From assembly GCA_048500275.1 (NCBI GenBank), contig JASNYI010000003.1, positions 1 through 64,000 on the forward strand: a DNA stretch of 64,000 nt, in the 5' to 3' direction. Source of the DNA: UBA5066 sp048500275 (GTDB taxonomy: Bacteria; Acidobacteriota; Thermoanaerobaculia; UBA5066). The first letter of the stretch is position 1. Every line of letters starts with the position of its first letter. The position numbers and the translations under genes are program-made. Positions 41,265-48,384 of this stretch are shown in pieces. The notes below the pieces were generated by a model. That model was not told the origin of the DNA. It saw nothing but the letters and a program-made list of their open reading frames with translations, and made no database searches.

Positions 41265-44200
41265 ATGACGACGAGACCTATGGTCACCCTGGACGGCAAC
41301 GAGGCGGTCGCCTCGGTCGCCCACAGGGTCAGCGAGGTGATCGCGATCTACCCGATCACCCCGTCATCCACGATGGGCGAGTTCTCCGACGAATGGTCCG
41401 CCCAGGGGAAGAAGAACGTCTGGGGGACCGTCCCCCTCGTCTCGGAGCTGCAGTCGGAGGGGGGCGCGTCGGGCGCCGTCCACGGGGCGCTCCAGGCGGG
41501 CGCGCTGACGACGACGTTCACGGCGTCTCAGGGGCTCCTCCTGATGATCCCGAACATGTACAAGATCGCCGGCGAGCTGACGCCCTTCGTCATGCACGTC
41601 TCGGCGCGGTGCGTGGCGACGCACGCGCTGTCGATCTTCGGCGACCACTCCGACGTCATGGCCTGCCGCCAGACCGGGTTCGCGATGCTCGCCTCGAGCA
41701 ATCCCCAGGAGGCGCACGACCTCGCCGCCGTCGCCCACCGGGCGACGCTGATGTCGAAGATCCCGTTCATCCACTTCTTCGACGGCTTCCGCACATCGAG
41801 CGAGGTCGCCAAGATCGAGCTCCTCCAGGACGAGGACCTCCTCGAGATGGTGAGCGAGGACCTCGTCTCGGCCCAGAGGAAGCGGGCGCTGACGCCCGAC
41901 GCGCCGGTCCTGCGCGGCACGGCCCAGAACCCCGACTGCTTCTTCCAGGCCCGCGAGGCGTGCAACCCCTACTACGACGCCTGCGCCGGCAAGGTGCAGG
42001 ACGCGATGGACGCCTTCGCGAAGCTGACCGGCCGCGCCTACCGCCTCTTCGACTATGTCGGCCACCCGGAGGCCGAGCGCGTGATCATCATCATGGGCTC
42101 GGGCGCCGACGTGACGCACGAGACCGTCGAGTACCTCCAGGCCAGGGGCGAGAAGGTCGGTGTCCTCAAGGTCCGCCTCTACAGGCCCTTCGACGCCTCC
42201 GCCTTCATCGGGGCCCTCCCGAAGAGCGTGAAGTCGATCGCCGTCCTCGACCGGACGAAGGAGCCCGGCTCGGTCGGAGAGCCGCTCTTCCAGGACGTCG
42301 TCACGGTCCTTCGCAACGCGCGCGAGGACGGGACGTCCCCCTTCGCCGTCGAGCCGAAGGTCGTCGGCGGGCGCTACGGCCTCGCTTCGAAGGAATTCAC
42401 CCCGGCGATGATCAAGGGCGTCTTCGACGAGCTGGCGAAGGAGAAGCCGAAGCGCGGCTTCACCGTCGGGATCGTCGACGACGTGACGCACCTCTCGCTC
42501 AAGTGGGACCCGGAGTTCGACACGGAGCCGGCCGAGGTCAAGCGCGGCGTCTTCTTCGGCCTCGGAGCCGACGGAACCGTCGGGGCCAACAAGAACTCGA
42601 TCAAGATCATCGGCGAGGAGACCGACAACTACGCGCAGGGCTACTTCGTCTACGACTCGAAGAAGTCGGGCGGGATCACGATCTCGCACCTGCGCTTCGG
42701 GCCGAAGCCGATCCGCTCTTCCTACCTCGTCAAGACCGCGGGCTTCGTCGCCTGCCACCAGTTCAGCTTCCTCGAGAAGTACGACGTCCTCGAGTACGCC
42801 AAGCCGGGCGCCGTCTTCCTCTTGAACTCCCCGTACGGCCCGGACGAGGTGTGGGACAGGATCCCGGTCGAGGTCCAGAGCGCGATCCTCGAGAAGAAGA
42901 TCCGCTTCTACGTCATCGACGGCTACGAGGTCGGCGCGAAGACCGGCATGGGCCGCCGGATCAACACGATCATGCAGACCTGCTTCTTCGCGATCTCGGG
43001 CGTCCTCCCCCGCGAGGAGGCGATCGAGCAGATCAAGAAGTCGATCGAGAAGACCTACGGCAAGAAGGGCTCCGAGCTCGTGCGGATGAACTTCGAGGCT
43101 GTCGACCAGACGCTGGCCAACCTCCACGAGGTGAAGGTCCCCGCGGCGGCCACTTCGAAGCTGAAGATGCCGCCGATCGTCCCGGTCGAGGCCCCCGACT
43201 TCGTCCAGAAGATCACCGCGATCATGCTCGCGAACAAGGGCGACCTCCTTCCCGTCTCGGCGTTCCCGGTCGACGGCACCTTCGCCACGGCGACGGCGCA
43301 GTGGGAGAAGCGGAACATCGCCATCGACATCCCGACGTGGGACGAGAAGCTCTGCATCCAGTGCAACAAGTGCGTGATGGTCTGCCCGCACGCGGCGATC
43401 CGCGCCAAGGTCTTCGAGCCCGCCCTGCTCGAGAAGGCCCCGGCCACCTACAAGTCGGTCGACTACCGGGCCCCCGAGTTCAAGGGGATGAAGTACACGA
43501 TCCAGGTCGCCCCGGAAGACTGCACGGGGTGCAACCTCTGCGCGGTCGTCTGCCCCGCCAAGGACAAGGCGAACCCGCGGCACAAGTCCCTCGACATGGT
43601 CCCCCAGGCGCCGCTGCGCGAAGCCGAGCGCGAGAACTTCAAGTTCTTCCTCGACCTCCCCGAGCCCGACCGGACGAAGCTGAAGGTCGACGTCAAGAAC
43701 TCGCAGTTCATGCAGCCCCTCTTCGAGTTCTCGGGCGCCTGCGCCGGCTGCGGCGAGACCCCGTACATCAAGCTCGCCACGCAGCTCTTCGGCGACCGGA
43801 TGCTCATCGCCAACGCCACCGGCTGCTCCTCGATCTACGGCGGCAACCTCCCGACGACGCCCTACACCGTGAACCGCGACGGCCGCGGCCCGGCCTGGGC
43901 GAACTCCCTCTTCGAGGACAACGCCGAGTTCGGCTTCGGAATGCGCCTCGCCATCGACAAGCAGGGCGAGCACGCCGTCGAGATCATCAAGGAGATGGGC
44001 GGCATCCTGGGTGACGAGCTCGTCTCCGGTCTCCTCACGGCCGACCAGGGGACCGAGGAGGGAATCGCCCAGCAGCGCGAGCGCGTCGTGGCCCTCAAGG
44101 CCCGCCTCGCCGGAGTCGACACCCTTCCGGCGCGCCGGCTGCTCGACATCGCCGACTACCTCGTGAAGAAGAGCCTCTGGATCATCGGCGGCGACGGCTG

Positions 44201-44861
44201 GGCGTACGACATCGGCTACGGCGGCCTCGACCACGTCCTGGCGCAGGGCCGCAACGTGAACATCCTCGTCCTCGACACCGAGGTCTACTCCAACACCGGT
44301 GGCCAGGCCTCCAAGTCGACGCCGATCGGCGCCGTCGCCAAGTTCGCGATGGCGGGCAAGTCCGCCGGCAAGAAGGACCTCGCCCTGATGGCCATCGCCT
44401 ACGGCAACGTCTACGTCGCCCGGATCGCCTTCGGCGCGAAGGACGCGCAGACGGTGAAGGCCTTCCAGGAGGCCGAGAGCTACGACGGGCCGTCGATCAT
44501 CCTCGCGTACAGCCACTGCATCGCGCACGGCTACGACATGGCGAACGGCCTCGAGCAGCAGAAGCTCGCGGTCGACTCGGCCTACTGGCCGATCTTCCGG
44601 TTCGACCCCCGCCGCGTGGCGGAAGGGCAGCCGGGGCTCGTTCTCGACTCTTCCGCGCCGAAGGTCGACGTCGGCAAGTTCATGGCCAACGAGACGCGCT
44701 TCCGGATGCTCGACAAGACGAACCCCGAGCGGGCCAAGATGCTCCTCGGGCTGGCTCGCGAGCAGGTCGCCTCCCGCTGGGCGACCTACGAGAACCTCGC
44801 CCGCGGGGCCGACCCGGTCGCCGCGGTTGCCGCGCCCCGGACCCCCGTGAAGGCCATCTGA
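41265..44861 (+). CDS. nifJ: Pyruvate:ferredoxin (flavodoxin) oxidoreductase, single-chain
   Basis: A 1198-residue homodimer-type enzyme that turns pyruvate and CoA to acetyl-CoA and CO2 while reducing ferredoxin or flavodoxin. The N-terminal domain opens VTLDGNEAVASVAHRVSEVIA with the IYPITPSSTM motif. Two [4Fe-4S] clusters are held by CIQCNKCVMVCPHAA and CTGCNLCAVVCPAKDK, and the proximal cluster begins at CAGCGETPYIKL and continues with the cysteine in ANATGCSSIYGGN. The TPP-binding region is GDGWAYDIGYGGLDHVLA followed by LDTEVYSNTGGQASKSTPIG. All parts are complete. The ATG has AGGAGG upstream. It precedes a DHOD-like gene by 18 bp, so they share an operon. It implies anaerobic or low-oxygen pyruvate metabolism. 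Confidence 0.97.
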   Translation: MTTRPMVTLDGNEAVASVAHRVSEVIAIYPITPSSTMGEFSDEWSAQGKKNVWGTVPLVSELQSEGGASGAVHGALQAGALTTTFTASQGLLLMIPNMYKIAGELTPFVMHVSARCVATHALSIFGDHSDVMACRQTGFAMLASSNPQEAHDLAAVAHRATLMSKIPFIHFFDGFRTSSEVAKIELLQDEDLLEMVSEDLVSAQRKRALTPDAPVLRGTAQNPDCFFQAREACNPYYDACAGKVQDAMDAFAKLTGRAYRLFDYVGHPEAERVIIIMGSGADVTHETVEYLQARGEKVGVLKVRLYRPFDASAFIGALPKSVKSIAVLDRTKEPGSVGEPLFQDVVTVLRNAREDGTSPFAVEPKVVGGRYGLASKEFTPAMIKGVFDELAKEKPKRGFTVGIVDDVTHLSLKWDPEFDTEPAEVKRGVFFGLGADGTVGANKNSIKIIGEETDNYAQGYFVYDSKKSGGITISHLRFGPKPIRSSYLVKTAGFVACHQFSFLEKYDVLEYAKPGAVFLLNSPYGPDEVWDRIPVEVQSAILEKKIRFYVIDGYEVGAKTGMGRRINTIMQTCFFAISGVLPREEAIEQIKKSIEKTYGKKGSELVRMNFEAVDQTLANLHEVKVPAAATSKLKMPPIVPVEAPDFVQKITAIMLANKGDLLPVSAFPVDGTFATATAQWEKRNIAIDIPTWDEKLCIQCNKCVMVCPHAAIRAKVFEPALLEKAPATYKSVDYRAPEFKGMKYTIQVAPEDCTGCNLCAVVCPAKDKANPRHKSLDMVPQAPLREAERENFKFFLDLPEPDRTKLKVDVKNSQFMQPLFEFSGACAGCGETPYIKLATQLFGDRMLIANATGCSSIYGGNLPTTPYTVNRDGRGPAWANSLFEDNAEFGFGMRLAIDKQGEHAVEIIKEMGGILGDELVSGLLTADQGTEEGIAQQRERVVALKARLAGVDTLPARRLLDIADYLVKKSLWIIGGDGWAYDIGYGGLDHVLAQGRNVNILVLDTEVYSNTGGQASKSTPIGAVAKFAMAGKSAGKKDLALMAIAYGNVYVARIAFGAKDAQTVKAFQEAESYDGPSIILAYSHCIAHGYDMANGLEQQKLAVDSAYWPIFRFDPRRVAEGQPGLVLDSSAPKVDVGKFMANETRFRMLDKTNPERAKMLLGLAREQVASRWATYENLARGADPVAAVAAPRTPVKAI

Positions 44862-44879
44862 GGACGAGGAGCGAAAACC

Positions 44880-45872
44880 ATGGATCTCTCAACCACCTAC
44901 CTCGGGCTCAAGCTCCCGCACCCGATCATGCCGGGAGCCTCGCCGATGGTCGACAAGATCGACCTCGTCAAGCGGATGGAGGACGCGGGCGCTTCCGCCA
45001 TCGTGATGCACTCCCTCTTCGAGGAGCAGCTCATGAGGGAGGAGCTCGCCACCTATCACCACATCGACGTCCACGCCGACTCGTTCGCCGAGGCGATGAC
45101 GTACCTGCCGCGGCCCGACGAGTTCAACCTCGGGCCGGATCAGTACCTCGAGCAGCTCGTGAGGATCAAGCAGTCCGTCGACCTGCCGGTCATCGCATCC
45201 CTCAACGGCTTCACCGCGGGCGGCTGGATCCGTTACGCGAAGCTGATGCAGGACGCGGGCGCGAACGCCCTCGAGCTGAACGTCTACTACCTCGCCACGA
45301 AGGCCGACGAGACCGGCGAGGAGGTCGAGCAACGCACGATCGACATCCTGAAGGCCGTCAAACAGGCCGTCTCGATCCCGGTCTCCATCAAGCTCTCCCC
45401 CTTCTTCTCCTCGATGGCGAACATGGCGAAACGCCTCGACGACGCCGGCGCCGACGGCATGGTCCTCTTCAACCGCTTCTACCAGCCCGACATCGACGTC
45501 GAGAGCCTCGAGGTCGAGCCGACCCTCAGGCTCTCCGACTCGAGCGAGCTGAACCTGCGCCTGCGCTGGCTCGCGGTCGTCTCGGGTCACGTCCGCGCCT
45601 CCCTCGCCGTCTCCGGCGGCGTCCACAACCACATCGACGCCGTGAAGGCGGTCATGACCGGCGCGCACGCCGTCCAGGTCGTCTCCGGGATTCTCCAGCA
45701 GGGACCCGACGTGATCCGGCGAATCCGCGAGGGGCTGACCCAGTGGCTCGAGGAGCACGAGTACGACTCGCTCGAGCAGATGCGCGGCTCGATGAACCTC
45801 CTGCGCTGTCCCGACGCCTCGATGTTCGAGCGCGCCAACTACATCCGGATTCTCCAGGGCTACAAGGTCTGA
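44880..45872 (+). CDS. Dihydroorotate dehydrogenase-like FMN protein next to nifJ
   Basis: A 330-residue TIM-barrel protein similar to dihydroorotate dehydrogenase. It has LKLPHPIMPGASPM at the start, SLNGFTAGGWIRYAKLMQDAGANALELNVYY, PVSIKLSPFFSSM and SGGVHNHIDAVKAVMTGAHAVQVVSGIL, consistent with FMN binding. The usual DHOD motif with the catalytic Cys or Ser after an N-x-S segment is not seen, as the position reads ELNVYYLATK. It is thus not obviously a pyrimidine enzyme. It starts 18 bp after the PFOR stop with GAGGAG upstream. This gene pair recurs in other anaerobes, but the function of the DHOD-like member is unknown. Confidence 0.86.
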   Translation: MDLSTTYLGLKLPHPIMPGASPMVDKIDLVKRMEDAGASAIVMHSLFEEQLMREELATYHHIDVHADSFAEAMTYLPRPDEFNLGPDQYLEQLVRIKQSVDLPVIASLNGFTAGGWIRYAKLMQDAGANALELNVYYLATKADETGEEVEQRTIDILKAVKQAVSIPVSIKLSPFFSSMANMAKRLDDAGADGMVLFNRFYQPDIDVESLEVEPTLRLSDSSELNLRLRWLAVVSGHVRASLAVSGGVHNHIDAVKAVMTGAHAVQVVSGILQQGPDVIRRIREGLTQWLEEHEYDSLEQMRGSMNLLRCPDASMFERANYIRILQGYKV

Positions 45873-45900
45873 GCCCTTCTCCCCCGGTCCCGGAACCCTC

Positions 45901-45932
45901 GGGGGCGGCCGTCGGGCCGCCCCCTTTCCTTT
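45901..45932 (+). terminator. Strong terminator after the nifJ operon
   Basis: GGGGGCGGCC-GTCG-GGCCGCCCCC (10 bp stem, 45901-45924) followed by TTTCCTTT (45925-45932), the best rho-independent terminator in the window. It lies between two convergent genes. Confidence 0.85.
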
Positions 45933-45948
45933 CGCGGGGTCGCGGGGC

Positions 45949-47319
45949 TCAGCCCTGCGGCGGCCGCGGGCGCGCGGCTTTCCGCTCGGCGTCCTCGAGG
46001 AGGTCGCGGGCGTGCTGCGCGAGGGGCGACCCCGGGGAGCGCTGGAGGAGGAAGCGGTAGACGCGGATCGCCTCGTGCGGCTCCTTCGCCTTCTCGAGGT
46101 GGTGCTCGGCCACCCTCAGGAGGCCCTTGAACGCCTTCGTGTCGGCCGGGTCCGAGTCGAGCGCCTGGGAGAAGGTCCAGGCCGCGGCGGCGACGTCCCC
46201 GTCCCGGAGGAGCTGGTCGGCCAGGAGGTCGAGGGCCGCCCTGTCGAGGCCCAGGTCGGGGAGGCGGTCGAGGTGGAAGCGGAAGATCTCCGCGGCGATC
46301 CGCCGGTTCCCCAGGGCCAGCCCGGCGGGGATCGCCTCCCGGGCGGCCGCGATCGCCGCCTCGGTCTCCCCGGCCGCCAGGCGCGCGCGCCACGTGTCGT
46401 GGAGGACCCTCGGGTCGCCGAGCGGCCGGGCCGGCGCCTGCGGAGCCGCCTCGGGAGCGGCGGCGGATGCGGCCGAGGGCGCGGCGGAGAGTCCGGCGGG
46501 AGCCTCCGCCGGCAGGGCGGCCTCCCTGTCGGGCGAGGACGCGGCTCCCAGGTCCGCCTCTTCCGCAAGGCTCGCCGCCGCGAAGGCCCCGCAGAGCTTT
46601 CCCTGGAGCGTCAGGACCATCCCGACGGCGTAGAGGAGGATCGGGACGATCGCCGCGACGACGGCCTTCGGGTTCGACGGCGCGAGCGCGGCGGCGATCG
46701 GGACGAAGAGCAGGAAGACCGCGAGCGGCGCCCCGAACGTCCCGGAAATGGCGACGAAGAGCTCTCCCGTCCGCCCCGCGAAGAGCGTTCTCCAGAGCCC
46801 GGGCGAGAAGACGTCGGCGAATCCCGGCGCAGCGGCGGCCACGGCCACGAAGGCGAACCCGAGGACGAACCCGATTCCCGACCAGATCGTCAGGAGGACC
46901 GGGACCTTCGGCAGGAACGGGACGGGGCCGAGACCGGAGAAGCCGGCCGGCGCCTGCGCCTCTCCCTTCAGGAGCACCCACGCGACGAACGGCAGGAGCC
47001 AGACCGCCCAGAGAAGAAGGAGCCGGAGGGCCGCCAGGAAAGTGCCGCTCCAGGGTCCCGCCAGGCTGGAGAAGAGCCCTCCTTCCGCGTCCCCGGCGAT
47101 CCCGAGCTGGGCGAACCGTGACACGAAGACGAGGACGGTCAGGCCCCAGACGACGAGGACGGCCCCTCCGACACCGGAGGGTCGAGGGCCGCTCCCACCC
47201 ACGACGAAGAGAAGCCCCGCCGGGAGGACGGCGAGGAGCCCGGTGAAGAAGGAGACGACCGAGAAGGAATCGAGGACGATGCCCCCGGAAACGCGCGGAA
47301 ATGCCGTACGGCCGTCCAT
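45949..47319 (-). CDS. Polytopic membrane protein with cytoplasmic TPR-like tail, unknown
   Basis: A 456-residue protein. Residues 15-260 hold about seven hydrophobic segments (for example VVSFFTGLLAVLPAGLLFVVGG and PLAVFLLFVPIAAALAPS), in a DUF4013-like layout. After an Ala/Pro-rich linker, residues 330-450 are helical repeats (LHDTWRARLAAGETEAAIAAAREAIPAG, then DGDVAAAAWTFSQALDSDPAD) of TPR type. This combination occurs in many Acidobacteria and Myxococcota as an unannotated protein. AGGAGG precedes the ATG. It is divergent from the DUF2911 gene. I assign no function. Confidence 0.75.
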   Translation of the reverse strand: MDGRTAFPRVSGGIVLDSFSVVSFFTGLLAVLPAGLLFVVGGSGPRPSGVGGAVLVVWGLTVLVFVSRFAQLGIAGDAEGGLFSSLAGPWSGTFLAALRLLLLWAVWLLPFVAWVLLKGEAQAPAGFSGLGPVPFLPKVPVLLTIWSGIGFVLGFAFVAVAAAAPGFADVFSPGLWRTLFAGRTGELFVAISGTFGAPLAVFLLFVPIAAALAPSNPKAVVAAIVPILLYAVGMVLTLQGKLCGAFAAASLAEEADLGAASSPDREAALPAEAPAGLSAAPSAASAAAPEAAPQAPARPLGDPRVLHDTWRARLAAGETEAAIAAAREAIPAGLALGNRRIAAEIFRFHLDRLPDLGLDRAALDLLADQLLRDGDVAAAAWTFSQALDSDPADTKAFKGLLRVAEHHLEKAKEPHEAIRVYRFLLQRSPGSPLAQHARDLLEDAERKAARPRPPQG

Positions 47320-47405
47320 GAAACCTCCTGTCCTGCCGGCGGGGCCCCACCGGGGATTGGATCGATGCACCCATTCTAGGCGGTTTCGCCCCGGGGGCCA
47401 TCTGC

Positions 47406-47411
47406 TATAAC
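47406..47411 (+). promoter_or_regulatory. -10 box before the DUF2911 gene
   Basis: TATAAC, 38 bases before the ATG. A matching -35 box is poor (GTTTCG at 47382-47387). In this GC-rich DNA, TATAAC is a rare and likely real -10. Confidence 0.5.
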
Positions 47412-47449
47412 CCCGCTCCCCGGAGAGCCCCGGAGAAGGAGAAGACGCG

Positions 47450-48289
47450 ATGAAGCTTCGTTTCCCCCTCGTCCTCGCCGCAGCCGCCCTCGCCGCACCG
47501 GCCTTCGCCCAGTTCGAGGCACCTCAGCCCAGCCCGAAGGCGACCCTGGCACAGCGCGTCGGCCTCACCGACGTGACGATCTCCTACAGCCGCCCGAGCG
47601 TGAAGGGGCGCGCCATCTGGGGCGCCCTCGTGCCCCTCGACAAGCCGTGGCGGACCGGCGCCAACCAGGCCACGACCATCACGTTCTCCGACGACGTCAC
47701 CGTCGAAGGGCAGAAGCTCGCCGCCGGGACGTACTCGATCGTGACGATCCCCGGCAAGGACGAGTGGACCGTCATCTTCAACAACGACACGAAGCTCTGG
47801 TGGGAGACCCAGTACGACGAGGCCAAGGACGCCCTCCGCGTGAAGGCGAAGCCGCAGGCCGCGGAGATGGTCGAGACGCTCCACATCGGATTCCCGTCGA
47901 TCGGGACGTCGAGCGCCGTCCTGGCCATCGAGTGGGAGAAGGTGCGGGTCCCGGTGACGATCGGCGTCGACGTCGACGGGAAGCTGAAGAAGGCCCTCGC
48001 CGCCGTCGAGGCTTCCGCCTGGCAGTCGCCCCTGGCGACGGCCCGCTACTACTTCGAGCAGGCGGGGAACCGCCCCGAGGGGTGGAAGTACCTGGACAAG
48101 TCGATCGCGGCGAACCGGAACTGGGCGAACGTCGCGCGCAAGGCCCGCTTCCACGCCGAGGAAGGCAAGCTCGCCGAGGCCGTCAAGGCCGGCGAGGAGG
48201 CCCTCGCCCTCGCGAAGGCCGACCCCGCCAAGCCGAACGTGACCGCTTTCGAGAAGGCGGTCGGCGAGTGGAAGGCGAAGGCGAAGTAG
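47450..48289 (+). CDS. Secreted DUF2911 protein
   Basis: A 279-residue protein with a signal peptide (about 1-21, ending APAFA). Residues 25-165 match DUF2911: QRVGLTDVTISYSRPSVKGRAIWG, VPLDKPWRTGANQATTITFSDDV and GTYSIVTIPGKDEWTVIFNN. The C-terminal third is a helical TPR-like region (TARYYFEQAGNRPEGWKYLDKSIA). DUF2911 proteins are common in Bacteroidetes and Acidobacteria and have no known function. GGAG repeats (GGAGAAGGAG) lie upstream of the ATG. A hairpin follows. Confidence 0.88.
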   Translation: MKLRFPLVLAAAALAAPAFAQFEAPQPSPKATLAQRVGLTDVTISYSRPSVKGRAIWGALVPLDKPWRTGANQATTITFSDDVTVEGQKLAAGTYSIVTIPGKDEWTVIFNNDTKLWWETQYDEAKDALRVKAKPQAAEMVETLHIGFPSIGTSSAVLAIEWEKVRVPVTIGVDVDGKLKKALAAVEASAWQSPLATARYYFEQAGNRPEGWKYLDKSIAANRNWANVARKARFHAEEGKLAEAVKAGEEALALAKADPAKPNVTAFEKAVGEWKAKAK

Positions 48290-48316
48290 GAACCCCGACA
48301 CGACCGGGACGACGAG

Positions 48317-48336
48317 CGCGGGCCGGACGGCCCGCG
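48317..48336 (+). terminator. Terminator after the DUF2911 gene
   Basis: CGCGGGCC-GGAC-GGCCCGCG, 8 bp stem, followed by TTCTCGTTC. It stands 48 bp before the kinase gene and would separate the two transcripts. Confidence 0.7.
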
Positions 48337-48384
48337 TTCTCGTTCCCGCGCCCCGAACGTGTACAGTCGCGGCGGCGGGCCCTC

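Noticed and set aside
41364..44528. Long minus-strand frame inside nifJ
   Set aside because: It is a mirror of the nifJ gene in the opposite strand, with Val/Asp/Glu/Leu-rich sequence and no motif.
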